NCBI GenBank assembly: GCA_025201705.1
Contig: MU616641.1
Location: 18,835-69,930, forward strand
DNA length: 51,096 nt
Direction of reading: 5' to 3'
Source: Dissophora ornata
Lineage: Eukaryota > Mortierellomycota > Mortierellomycetes > Mortierellales > Mortierellaceae
The notes below the pieces were generated by a model. It ran no database searches. It saw only the letters and a program-made list of their open reading frames with translations, and was not told the origin of the DNA. Position numbers and translations under genes: made by a program. This document shows, piece after piece, positions 21,212 to 32,565 of the stretch; the first letter of the stretch is position 1, and each line of letters begins with the position of its first letter.

Positions 21212-22911
21212 ATGCCTCCAAAACGTGCAAAAGCTACCGGCGGCAGCTTAGAGTCCGATGCCAAAGTACGCAGTGCCTCCTATTCTCGCGGTCAAACATT
21301 CATCTGCATCGATCGACCCCCTGTCCAGCAGCTGATTCCTTTGGTTTCTGCCTCTGATTTTCTGCTCTGTAGCGCGTCAAGCCTTTTGCATTCATGGACT
21401 CTGATTCCGAATCACCGAGTACGTGCGAATGAAACGGAGTCAGGAATGTACAGCACATTCAGACGGCCGGCAGTAATGCTAACAAGATAGTATTTTTCCC
21501 TTTTCAGGCGCAGCACTCGCTAAGCTTTCCCAGAAGAAAACCATTGCGTCAAAGGACCTTCCCGGACTGGACAACAGCGAGGATGAGGAACCGCTTGTTA
21601 GAAACCACAGCACTAAGCAACCTCAGCCCAGGCCAAAGAAGAAGGCGGTCCTGACGTTCCCAGACTTGAAGACCGCTCGGCCACAACAACAACAACAACA
21701 GCAGCAGCAGCAGCAACAGCAATCATCCGTTGTCCCTACTCAAAACCAGCAGTCTTCAGTCTTGAAAACCAAAACGACGACGAGACAGGAGAACCAGGAG
21801 AATCAAGAGAATCAGAGTGCAGCTTTTAATAATGGAACCATTGGCAACGACAAAGCAAAGAATGAAGGCAAACCTTTGAAAAATGCATCAAAATCTTCAA
21901 CATCCATGTCGGCAGAGCAGGTGCGCACCACTCCCGTTCCCCCGAATGTTTGACGTTGCTCCTCCAAGGAAGTCTATCCTAACTAAACAGAACTTGCTTC
22001 TCTTCTTATTGCAGCTCGCGGCAGCTTTGGAGGACCTCAATGTCAAGTACAATCGTCTGAAGCAGCTCAGAGTGACCGAGGCGGAGAAAAACCTCGCAGA
22101 TTGCCGCGACAAACTGGAAGAGGCTACACGCAGTGCCGAGAACTATCGTGCTCAAATGGAACCGCAACTGGAGTGTATGTTTGCTGATGTTGAAAAGTAT
22201 GTCTTTGTCTCTGTCTTCATTTGCACAAATTGATTAAACGACATTTTACCGTTTCAACTATTATAGCCGCGCTCAGGATGCAAGAAAAGTTGCGCGACAA
22301 CAATGAGGTTATAAATGCAAAAGGTAGGACTTTGTAACTTTTTTTTTTTTGTAGTCCGCACCCTTCAGCGTCAAGTTCGGGATTTCGAAGAACAGGTCAG
22401 ACAGCGGGATCAGGCGGACAGGGCCAAAGCCAAAACCGCGTCGATGGAGGCCGTCCTCGCCAGCCCCGATGTTACGCCAACGTCCGCTGCCAATGCAAGT
22501 ACTATCAAGATGTACGAAAACCTGAGTGGCCTCAAGATCGTACCCCGTGATGTCTATCCACGTTCATCCAAGGAAACATTGCCGACTATTTGGGACTGCG
22601 AGCGTTCTGGATCTCGCGGCAGTAAGTTGCGTCGTAGGAACTATGTGGGCTACAGTCAGATCTAGATAGAATCGGGATGCTTATTTTTATGCCTTCTTTG
22701 CATCTCCTTAGCACTGAGATTCACATTGACATATGACTATGCGAATAGTGTGGTTAGCTACACTCCTTGCATTGATAAGAAGAGAGATACAGAGTTGTTG
22801 GAGACTCTTCCCGACTACGTGATGGACGAGATTGAGTTCGAGCAAGAGTTTGAAAGCAAATTTTTCTGGACGATGCTCAATTTCAACGACGAAGACCCGC
22901 AAAGGCGATAA
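21212..22911 (+). CDS. CSM1: Csm1/Pcs1 monopolin subunit (kinetochore/rDNA)
   Basis: Seven exons: 21212-21265, 21373-21418, 21508-21920, 22015-22196, 22277-22323, 22355-22621 and 22712-22911, giving 402 residues with all phases agreeing. The N-terminus is basic (MPPKRAKATGG), then acidic (MDSDSESPS), with a 13-Gln tract. A coiled coil follows (LAAALEDLNVKYNRLKQL to VRTLQRQVRDFEEQVRQ). The C-terminal RWD-like globular domain is recognised from MYENLSGLKI, the TLRFTLTYDY beta strand restored across a splice, VSYTPCIDKKRDTELLETLPDYV and EIEFEQEFESKFFW. These match the Csm1/Pcs1 family, a V-shaped dimer that crosslinks kinetochores (with Mde4/Lrs4) or silences rDNA. Exon 2 is only 46 bp and exon 5 only 47 bp; both are inferred from strong donor sites and phase. 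An alternative exon-4 boundary would drop a few residues. Confidence 0.85.
21684..21722 (+). repeat. CAA/CAG run encoding 13 glutamines
   Basis: Mixed CAA and CAG codons within exon 3 of the Csm1 gene, in its disordered N-terminal region. Confidence 0.95.
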
Positions 22912-23012
22912 GGATGTTTACAGGAACCTCTCCCCCGTCCCACTCATGGTTGACTGACCTTTGGAGTGAAAATGAAATCGCTTTCTAGCAGTATAACCAT
23001 CATACCATTTGT

Positions 23013-23018
23013 AATAAA
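23013..23018 (+). terminator. Poly(A) signal AATAAA of CSM1
   Basis: AATAAA about 100 bp past the Csm1 stop. The following 300 bp to the ADP/ATP carrier stop contain T- and A-runs and no gene. Confidence 0.5.
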
Positions 23019-23377
23019 ATTGTTCTTGTTTCTGTTTTCGATATTTGTTTGATCTTTTTTTTTTTTGGTTATGGGAGAGTGGGGAGTGGAATTCCTTTAT
23101 TCGTGGTTCCTTGAGATCAGAGAACGGTAGCGTAAAGGCAAGAAAAGAGTGTAAGCCGCATAGAAAAGAGTGGGGATTTTGTTTTTGTTTTTTTGTTCAT
23201 CATCAAGGACAGCTTAGCGGAACACCACCAAGGTGCCGAGAAGTCATCATTAAGAGGGGGGAGTTCAGAAAAGGAGTGGGGAGTGGAGAGGAGCAGGGGA
23301 GACAAAAAAAAAAGCGCGCGAATGCGAGCAGATGCAGAATCTTGGTCTGCACAATGTGTCACATCGTAGATGTTAAT

Positions 23378-24582
23378 TTACGACGATCCGCCACTGTAGG
23401 CCTTGCCAAAGACAAGAAGCTGGAGCTGGTCGTAACCAGACAAGGCTCCAGCTCCGGCCATGGCACGGAGGACGTTAGCGCCAGCACCCTTGAAGAGGGA
23501 CTTGTAACCCTCTTTGGTGATGATCTGCTTGAAGGCATCGATCGAGGACTTGTACTTGACAGCCTCGCCGGAGGTCATCATCAATCTTCTGCGGACGGTG
23601 TCGAACGGGTAGGAGGCCACACCCGCCAGGTTGGTGACACCAAAGCCGAGGATGAACGAGGCGATGAACGATCCCTGCAAGGCAGCTGGCATCATGGGCT
23701 TGATCGAGTCATATAATCCAAAGTACCTATTGAACAATGGCGCATTTTAGTTCCTCCACTTTCAACTTTTTTCAAAACGAATAAAGGCCAGGCTGGGAAA
23801 GATCACTTACAGGCCACGGTAAATGACGATACCAAGGATAGAGATCGAGAATCCGCGGTATAAACCCGCGATACCATCGGACGCGAACGTCTTCTTGTAC
23901 ACATCCATCAGACCTGTGTACTGACGCGCAGCACCGTTCTTGCCCTTCGCATCGCTCGACAGACGCGTTCTCGCGTAATCCAGCGAATACACAAAAGTTA
24001 GCGAGAACGCGCCTGCTGCGGCTCCAGAGGCCAAGTTTCCCGCCAGCCACTTGGCATAGCCGTCCCTCTCCTTTTTGAAGTTGAACATGGCCTTGAAGTA
24101 ATCCTTGGACGCAAAGTTCAGAGCCTGGGTAGGGAAGTAACGGAGGACGTTCGTGCCGTTACCGCGCCAGAGAGGTGCAATACCCTCTTCAGTAATGACG
24201 CGCTTGAAGCAATCGGTGACGCCCTTGTACGGGTGAGAAAGACGGCCGTTTTTTATGAGCTCATCCTGATTCTGGAGCAGGAGCTTGACGCGCTCAATAG
24301 GGGCCTACATAGTCACGTAAAGTACATTAGGCGAGAAGGCATAACATGGCGCCAAAATTAACTACTAAAATTCCTTATTGTGAACTTGCCGCAACAGTCT
24401 TCGAGACGGCAGCAGACACCCCTCCCTGCAGAGCAAACATGGAACGAAGGAAATGATCACCATTAGTACAGAGGCAACCCCAAGGAGTGCCATTTGGGTT
24501 ATGCAAAATACAATGCTTTTACCAGAAGGAAATCGGTCACGAAGGTCTTGGCGTCCTTCTTCTTGGGTGCGGTGGTAGCCAT
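23378..24582 (-). CDS. AAC: Mitochondrial ADP/ATP carrier
   Basis: Four exons: 24582-24523, 24425-24390, 24304-23811 and 23726-23378, giving 312 residues, normal for AAC. It exchanges cytosolic ADP for matrix ATP across the inner mitochondrial membrane. Three carrier repeats are seen with the signatures [21 protein letters not shown] and [10 protein letters not shown]. Other AAC hallmarks are [45 protein letters not shown] and [25 protein letters not shown]. Exon 2 is just 36 bp (12 codons). The second intron appears to use a GC donor (GCG|GCAAGT), needed to keep SKTVAAPIERV. The nucleotide-carrier signature normally reads RRRMMM; here it is RRRLMM (AGA AGA TTG ATG ATG on the gene strand). 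The start ATG lies 20 codons before the first splice. Confidence 0.93.
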
Positions 24583-25625
24583 ACTTGATGGGTGAGGGGG
24601 TGGTTTTGATAGAGTGGGGAGTTGTTGTTGTAAAGCGGAGAATGTTGATGGGAGAGAAATTGGATTTGTCGTCTATCAGCTTTATATTTGTCTTTGGGAT
24701 GTCCGCGGCTAAACCTTTCCTGTTGGTCGGGTTGATCCCTGCAGCGTTGGCCATTTGACTGTTGGATAGGGAGCAATTCCGTTGCCTCCTGGGAGAATGA
24801 TCACAGATGCGAATCCGGAAACAAGCACCGAGAAACTCAGATCAAAAGGTGGCGGGCTCGTCTATGTAAACAGGAAGAAGGAGAACGGTCGCTGCGGATT
24901 TCCAGCCGAAAAGAACCGAAGTCGCTTCCGTGCTCTGTTGTTGCATGTTGTTGTTGTGCTCCGTTGGTGCTAGCGCGAGGAAACTGCCTTGCCCAACCCT
25001 GCCTTGCCGTAGCCGTGTGACCCTATCGCACGGCCGCACGGCCGCACTGCGCATTTTTTTTAAAGTCGCGCGTTTATTTACATCAACATGTCCAAAAATG
25101 GAAGCACACCGGCGACCATCGCATCCTATTTCTTTCATTTTTTAATTGCGCCAACCTTGGAAGTCCATAAATGGAAAGCTGGCCGACAAGTATCCTATGG
25201 TTGTCAGAGATTTAAGATTAGCAGCTGCACTTCATACAAGTCTGCCCGATTTCTCACGATAGCCTCTCTGTCTCCGACGGCGTCCTAAAAAGCATCTCAC
25301 GTGTGTCAGACATCTGCCCAATAGCAGACTATTCGGACTATTCCACGCAGCGATGCAAGTGGAGCATGTTTCGATCTGGTGTCAGCCTGCCGCATGTGCA
25401 CTGGGCAGGTTTCATTTGTTGTGGCGGAGCCTATGGAGACAGTGCCGGAAAGTAAATATGAAACGAGCACCCTCATTATAATGGAGACCTGTTTCTATTA
25501 GTCCACGGCATAACCTCCAAAGAGACATCACCTACGCTAATCAACAGTGATTGGGTGGCCCTGAGTTCCTGCATGGACCACGTTTGAGGGTTGTTGTGGC
25601 TATGCAGCCAAAAGTCGTATTTACT
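24583..25625. other. Intergenic upstream of the ADP/ATP carrier
   Basis: Contains the carrier promoter. A short palindromic-looking cggccgcacggccgcac stretch lies near 25030. No gene supported. Confidence 0.5.
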
Positions 25626-26130
25626 ATGAGTTTCTCAGCCACTAAGGCCCATTCTGAGTCTCAACCAGTCAGGCACATCAACGTCAACAACCCCAATGTG
25701 CATATGCAAGACGCTGAAGCTGAGGAGATCGTTACTCTGGAAACTCTCAGAATAAGCGCTGGTAATGGTTGATTCATCTCTCGCCCATTGGATGCTGATG
25801 AAGCAGAGACAGATAAGACCAGGGCCAAACCTGCGCAACAAGATTGCAAAAGCCCAGCTCGGGCTTGATGATGTGAACAATCACAAGCTGAAACTTGTGC
25901 TCCTCTATGCTGACGCCGCTGAGCGACTCGCTGACGACGAGCAAGGCAAGGAAGATGGACGCACTGCTGAACTACAGTAAAGACATCTGGTCACAGTCAA
26001 AGGCAAATCCTAGGATGATAGGCATGAGGGCATTTTTAGTGCCACCATCAAAGCACGCTTTGCATGGGGTCCTTGCCTACCATGTGCTCGCAACATGCAA
26101 AGTCGACTACACATGTTCCCATCAGACAGC
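25626..26130 (+). pseudogene. Possible N-terminal fragment of a third STAND-family gene
   Basis: An ATG at 25626 opens MSFSATKAHSESQPVRHI, an acidic disordered leader (DAEAEEIVTLETLRIS) that stops at about 25770. In other frames, helical stretches follow: KIAKAQLGLDDVNNHKL, then LVLLYADAAERLADDEQG (to 25980), then ATIKARFAWG near 26045. Their order and spacing resemble the helical start of the STAND pseudogene (ALDIANAYLKSAL, ILALCDEAEATL, AAYFELGRL). Frame changes and stops show that it is broken, and no NACHT, pentapeptide or WD40 part follows. The resemblance is weak and judged by eye. Confidence 0.35.
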
Positions 26131-28275
26131 CATCGTGACGCTCGGCCCTTGGTCCGGGTCTCAGAGTGACACAGAAGTGCAATATCGCACATGCACCCTT
26201 GCCTGCGATGACGACCATCGTCCTCGTGAACTTGGTCTCATGTGCCAGTTTGTAATAGATAATGCTGCTCTACGGTGGCCCGTCATGATTTCAGAGCATT
26301 AGGGCTCTATCTAGCATAGGATCAAGAGACGGAGAGGCCCCTGGCCAGAGCTCCCTCTGGATGCCCTATTCATAGGCATAGCCTCATAAGAGAAAGACTG
26401 GATACAGCCCTGGTGCATACATGCAACCAAAGTCACACCACTAGACGGCACTGGAATATGCAGCACATGGCTATTTCTGACACATGTACTCTGCTCTTTG
26501 CTCTCTCAAAATTGTCCTCTTGAAAATAATAGTCCATGCCAGACGATGTCATTTGCACGTATTTTTCCAGTGATTTAATGTTGAATTCCCCTTAAATGAG
26601 AATGGGTTCTTCCGTCGCCTTATTTGCGGCAATGAGGCAAACAACCATTGAACCCCACGGAGCGCGAACAAACTGCCATCGCGGTCATTCAAAAAAAATA
26701 CGACGGACAGCGTGGAAAAAAAATTTAGGATTCGAACAGCACTGTTGGCGGAGAAACTGACTGGTCGACTTTACTCAAGGGCTGCGTGTACGGTGGACAC
26801 TCCAAAAAAAAAAAAAAAGACGGACAGACGGACGGTCGGCAAAGGGGAAAAACAACAGTGCGCCGTCATGTCTCAACATATAACATGGCGTGGTCCCCAT
26901 CCCGTCTTGTGGTTTGTCTAGTCTCACCGAGAAGATACCCTGAAGAAAAAGGATCTGACGGGCAAGGGAGTTTGTTGTGTTAGTATAAACCAAAAAGGTG
27001 CACCAAAGTTGTTCATGTCCGCCCCCTCCTCGTGCAATTTCTTGTGTGCATGGAAAATTTTTGTGGTTGTGTTATTCATTCTTATTACCAGGGAAACGCA
27101 CAAGAAATGTTCTCCCGATGCAGTCGCATGAGGGGCTAGATCATGCGATGTTCCCCTTCTCGTGCCCATGCATGCCTGGCTTGAAAGGCGCGGCGGTGGA
27201 TATTCCATCCAAAAAAAATTGCTTGATGGTGCCCATTTTTGCTTATGCCCATTTGTGAACCGCACCGCCCGCTCACATTCGTGGCTCGGACTTTTAGGCC
27301 ACAAACCATACTACAATTTGCTCCGTTTCATTGGCCTCGTTTATCATGCCATAAAATTCAAGCGCCTATCTTTTAATTCGTCTCGCGGGTTTAAGCGCGC
27401 GATGAGAAATATGGGTCTAAGACAAAACCAACAGGCAAGGGCTCTAGTTGCGGGCTGCTGGAGACAGCTCTACGGAAATACAAAGCCATGGTAGGGATCC
27501 ATGTCCGGCCTCCCTGGAATATGGCGTACAGGCAGCCTTTTTCCATGATCTGTCGTTTCATGCTCGCTCTTGTTACCGGTCTGCTTTCGACAGCTCCTAG
27601 CACTTTCATGATCTACGTACTGATATTGTTTTTCGTCTCTGCTCAAGTACAGGAATAAAAAGACCCAGGGATTCATTGGCCCGTGGTTTGATCTTGCTAC
27701 GGTGCTACAACAGTCGATGTGTGCTTCATGCATGCATGCTATGCAGTTATATCAGGATCGGCTTCATGTCTATCCTACCGATTGTCTACTTTGTGAAGTA
27801 CTGCTCTACCGTTCAAGGAGCATAGTTAAAGCGCGATGACAACAGCCGCCGAAACATGAAGTCAACATGAAGTCAGCATCATCAATGAACGAAGCTAGTC
27901 CGAGGTCTAGGTGGTGGTTGTTGATTTTTATTTTTTTATTTTTTTTTATTAGAGTTAGCCACTCGTCTTTCGATCGACCACAAGTCCAGGGGGAAAAAAA
28001 TGCCTCAAAAGCAAATGTTCGAAGTGAGTCCCTCCAGTTGGTCAAGGTTTCTATTTTATTTTTTTGTGTCCGCTCACCCAGATCTTCGTTATCGGCTGCA
28101 TGCTGTCGAGTGGAGTGAGTCGGACTATATTTACCACTGTGTACTGTGCTACTGCTACAGAAGACACGAATGATTTCTTTCCATACGTAAACAAACTTGT
28201 TTTCCGGGAGAAGCCTTATTTTTTGCACCAAATAAATAAATCCGCCTTGAGAACAGTTTGCACCTCATCCGTAAA
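26131..28275. other. Gene-poor stretch, homopolymer-rich
   Basis: No supported gene. A-runs lie at 26694-26700, 26717-26723 and 26804-26818, T-rich runs at 27927-27948. The stretch upstream of 28275 is presumed to hold distal promoter of the P-type ATPase. Confidence 0.5.
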
Positions 28276-28345
28276 TCTCTCTTTCTCTCTCTCCCTTTCT
28301 TCCCTATCTCCTGTATCGCCCTCTCACTCCCTCTCCCCACTCTCG
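28276..28345 (+). promoter_or_regulatory. Pyrimidine-rich 5' region of the P-type ATPase
   Basis: A CT-rich run (ctctctttctctctctccct and following) 105-175 bp before the start ATG. Similar tracts precede the 8048, GT17 and ABCC genes. Inferred core promoter or 5' UTR element. Confidence 0.4.
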
Positions 28346-28449
28346 CTTTTCTACACAGCGACTCTGCTGGGCCTCACCTCCCCTTCCTAGCATTCGTTCG
28401 TCCTAGGTTTATCCCTATCCGCCCCTCCTCCCGCCCTCCCCAACACATC

Positions 28450-31400
28450 ATGGCTTCCAACGACGGCATCTCTGTCCAAGAGACCAAGCTGGAGTTCAAC
28501 GAGCCTTTGAAAATGACCAGGACAAAGACAACCCCGGTCCAACCCGCCAAGGAGCTCTCCGAGAAGGAGAAGCTGAAGCAGGATTCCCTCGCCAAGAAAG
28601 AAAAGGCCCTTGACATTGTAAGCAAACCTGCTGTGCACGAGAGGCAGGACATTGACGAGAAGAAATTGCGAGTGTTATGGCGACATTTGCCCATCACTGC
28701 CCGCAGGACCACCACCATGACACCGCGGGCTGTGGTTCGGTCCTTCAAACACGGCGCTCTCCACAACGAAAGCCTGTCATGTCTATATTCGTTTCTGCTC
28801 CTTCAACAGCCAACATTGAAAGACACTGGAGAAAAAAAAAAAGGCTCTCTTCTTAATTATTCTTACCCTTTTCATATCACCGCTGCTCTCTCGCTCAATC
28901 ATGAATTCCGGCCCGCTAACTCTCTCGTTCCTCTCTGGCATGTTTGTTGATTTTCAATTGCATAGACAGAGCACATGTTCCCGATCGAGGAGATTGCCGC
29001 CAGACACGGTGTCAGCATCGACGCCCACAAGGCTGCGAACAGCAAGGGACTGGACCCGTCTGTTGCCGCCCAGCGCCTGATTGAGAATGGTCCCAATATT
29101 CTGTCGCCTCCCAAGCAGATGTCGCCTTTCATGAAGTTCTTCCATTGCCTGACCTCGCTGTTCAACTTGCTGCTGATCCTGTCTGGTGTCCTAAACTATA
29201 TTTTGCTGGCTATTGACCCTACGGGAAACAAAGTCAATGTAAGTTTACATTTCCGCGCTAAAGTCCAGCAGACCCTGTTCTGTCTCATGCTAAAAATTTT
29301 ATCTGGCGTCACACTCATCATCACCAAATATCTTGATTGTGTATAATAGACCTACCTTGGAGCCATTCTCATCGCTGTCGCATTCATCAATGCCGCCATC
29401 GAGTTCTACCAGGCTCAAAAGTCCGCTGCTGTCCTGCAGTCGTTCTTGAACCTCATGCCCCAAAAGTGCTATGTCGTCCGCGACGGAAAGTCGATCCAGA
29501 TCACTGCCGCCGATCTCGTCCTCGGTGACGTTGTCTTTGCCCGCATGGGTGACAAGATCCCAGCTGATATCATGATTTACGCCTGCACGGACATGAAGGT
29601 CGACAACTCCTCCTTGACTGGTGAGACTGACCCCCAGGATCGCAACCCCATCAACGACCACAAGAACCCTCTCGAGGCCCGCAACCTCGCCTTCAACGGA
29701 TCTCTTGTTGTCAACGGCGAAGGTTATGGATTGGTCATCAGAACTGGAGACAACACTGTCTTGGGTCAGATTGCTGGTTTGACTGCCGGAGAGGACTCTG
29801 GAAAGTCGCCCCTGACACGCGAAATCGACGACTTTGTCAAGATCATCGCCTCCATCGCCATCAGCACCGCTATCGTCTTCTTCCTCATCGGCTACTTTGC
29901 CGTTCACAGTGACCAGGGCGGCTCCAGAATCTCCAGCACTCTCAACTTCGCTATCGGTGTCTTCGTCGCCTGGGTTCCTGAAGGTCTTCCTGCCACCGTC
30001 ACTATGTTGCTCACCATCGCTGCCAAGCGCATGGCTACCCAGAACGTCTTGGTCAAGGATTTGACCGGTGTCGAAACCCTCGGTGCTATCACTCTTCTTG
30101 CCACTGACAAGACCGGAACATTGACCCGCAACCAGATGACGGTCACCAACATCTGGTCCTCCAACAACATGTACTCTGCTTTCCGCAGTGCCGCCAACGC
30201 CGGAAGCCCCTTCGATGCCAGCTCTCCTGGTATCCCCGAGGTGCTTTCGATCGCTTCTCTCTGCTCGCGTGCCAAGTTTGACCGCACTGATGTGCCCATT
30301 GCTGAGCGCCAAGTGTTGGGTGATGCCACCGAATCTGGATTGACCCGCTTTGCTGCTGCCAACATTGGAAACTTTGACCAGCTCACTGACTTGTACCCTA
30401 AGGTCTTTGAGGTCCCCTTCAACTCTGAGAACAAGTGGGCAATGACCATTCACCGCAAGGAACACGCCAACGGAACTTTCACCCTCTTGATGAAGGGAGC
30501 CCCCGAACGTATCTTGCGCCTCTGCAGCACCATTCTCATTGACAACAAGGCTGTTCCTTTGACTGCGGAGCACTCCAAGGCCTACGACAACATGTATGCA
30601 CTGATGGCCTCGAAGGGTCATCGTGTCCTTGCCTTTGCTCAGTTGCTCTTGCCCAGCAGCCAGTACGCCGACGACATTGTGTTCGACAAGGAAAAGAAGA
30701 ACTACCCCACCACCGACCTCTGCTTTGTCGGTCTCGTCTCCTTGGAAGATCCTCCTAAGCATGGTGTCCGTGAGGCTATTGGTCGCTGCCGCTCTGCTGG
30801 TATTCGTGTTATGATGGTTACTGGTGATCACCCCTTGACTGCCGAGGCTATTGGACGCAAGATCAACTTGGTGCTCTCGGATACCAAGGAGATGGTGGCC
30901 AAGCATCGCGGCTGCTCTATTGACGAGGTCGGCGATGATGAGTACAATGCTGTTGTTATCCATGGTGAACAGATTGATTCTATGACGGACCGCGACTGGG
31001 ACTTGATCTTCTCCAAGCCCGAAATCATCTTTGCCCGTACCTCTCCCAAGCACAAGCTCCAGATTGTCAAGCGCGCGCAGGCTATGGGTCACATTGTCGG
31101 TGTCACCGGTGATGGTGTTAACGATTCCCCTGCGTTGAAGAAGGCCGATCTCGGTATTGCTATGAACATTTCTGGATCGGACGTCTCGAAGGAGGCTGCT
31201 GCCATGATTTTGCTTGACGACAACTTTGCTTCGACTGTCCGCGGTATTGAGGAGGGTCGCTTGATCTTCACCAACTTGAAGAAGTCGATCCAGTACACCA
31301 TTACCCATTCGATGCCCGAGGTTATCCCCAACTTGCTCTACGTCATTGCCTCGATCCCTCTGCCCATCAACGCCATGTTGATTCTTGTTATCGATCTCGG

Positions 31401-32262
31401 ATTCGAACTGTTGATCTCTTTGACCTTCGCCTGGGACCAGCCTGAGACTAGCACTGGATTGATGAAGCTCACCCCTCGTAAGCCTGTTACTCCTGCCTCG
31501 ATTGAGCGTAAGCGTCGTATGGACTCGCGCGCCCTGTCCCCCATTGTTGACCCCGAATCCGGTGAGGAGATCGCGCCTTCTGGCTGGAGCCGTTTCCAGC
31601 ACGAGTTCAAGTCGATGTTCACTGGTGTGTACTGGCGCGAGAAGTTTGAGCACACGGATGAGGAAGTTCTTGTCGATGGCGGACTCCTTTCCTGGGCTTA
31701 CCTCGAGGTTGGAATGATCGAGACTGTTGGTGCATTGGTGACCTTCTTTGTCGTCCTCTACAAAGAGGGTGGCCTGACCCCTGCCATGGCTGTGCAGATG
31801 CAGAAGGACAACGCCTTCTCGTCAACGTCCCCTCAGGAGAACTTGGATCTTCTGGCGAAGGCCCAATCCAGCTTCTATCTCAGTATCATGATCATGCAGT
31901 TGTTTAACCTGTTCGCTTGCAAGTGCCGTTACCGTCTTCCCTTTGGTCTGTACATGTTCCAGAACGTCCGCACGTTCGTCGGTATCTTCTTTGGTGTCGG
32001 CCTCGCCTTCTTCATCGTATACTGCCCAGGTCTGGATGTCGTCTTTGGCACATCTCGCGACACCGCGTTTGTGTACCTGCTGATCCCCTTCGCGTTTGGT
32101 GTTTTCATCATCTTCTATGCCACCATGCGCACGTTGATCCTTCGCAGGTTGAGACCTGCGGCTATGAACGACGAGATCATCGGATTGAACATGGTCCCAA
32201 CCATGAAGACCATGTTCAGCAGGACGTTCAGCAGAACAAAGTCGATGCAGCCCACCAACTAG
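28450..32262 (+). CDS. Type IIC (Na,K/H,K-like) P-type ATPase
   Basis: Three exons: 28450-28617, 28966-29238 and 29350-32262, giving 1117 residues. It is a P-type cation pump closest to animal Na,K-ATPase alpha: a Lys-rich N-terminus, PEGLPATVTMLLTIAAKRM in M4, DKTGTLTRNQMT (phosphorylated Asp about 400), GVTGDGVNDSPALKKADLGIAM, and a full-length M5-M10 block. The actuator loop reads LTGETDPQ rather than TGES. With animal numbering offset by 25, the ion-site residues are His800 for Ser775, Ser801 for Asn776, Glu804 for Glu779, Asp829 for Asp804, Phe832 for Thr807 and Glu833 for Asp808. Cation choice may therefore differ from Na/K. No beta subunit is encoded nearby. Type IIC pumps are known from early-diverging fungi but are absent from yeasts, which use ENA (type IID). 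Codon third positions are strongly C/G-biased, suggesting high expression. Confidence 0.92.
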
Positions 32263-32565
32263 AACAGAACAGCAACAAAAAACTATTAGAATGCAGCTTG
32301 CAAATCAACTTAATCCATTTATTGTACATCATACCATTTTTACTTCAATGTCTACGGATTTTTTTTCTTTTTTTTTCTATACTTTGTTACCTAATAAACA
32401 GCCCCAAGCATTGTAACATCTACTCAATAATGGTTATCGGATAAACCCAAAAGGAAAAAAAAAAAAAAAAGGACGAATGCTTTATGATGCTAGGACTCAA
32501 TAGTGTACATAAATCCCGTAAAAATACATGATCGGCGTTTGATTCTCGCACTAGAAGAATCACAT
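32263..32565. other. Convergent 3' ends of the P-type ATPase and the coiled-coil gene
   Basis: Contains the ATPase 3' UTR, T- and A-runs and no gene. Confidence 0.6.
32393..32398 (+). terminator. Poly(A) signal AATAAA of the P-type ATPase
   Basis: AATAAA about 130 bp after the stop, followed by T-rich and A-rich DNA (A-run at 32456-32470). Confidence 0.5.

Noticed and set aside
23045..23716. 223-codon plus-strand frame overlapping the ADP/ATP carrier
   Set aside because: Its second half is antisense to the well-supported carrier exon. The first half is purine-rich 3' flank.
29299..31653. 784-codon open frame on the minus strand across the P-type ATPase
   Set aside because: It mirrors the ATPase coding frame. 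Strong C/G bias at third positions removes stops on the opposite strand. The protein has no recognisable motif and its composition is that of an antisense shadow.
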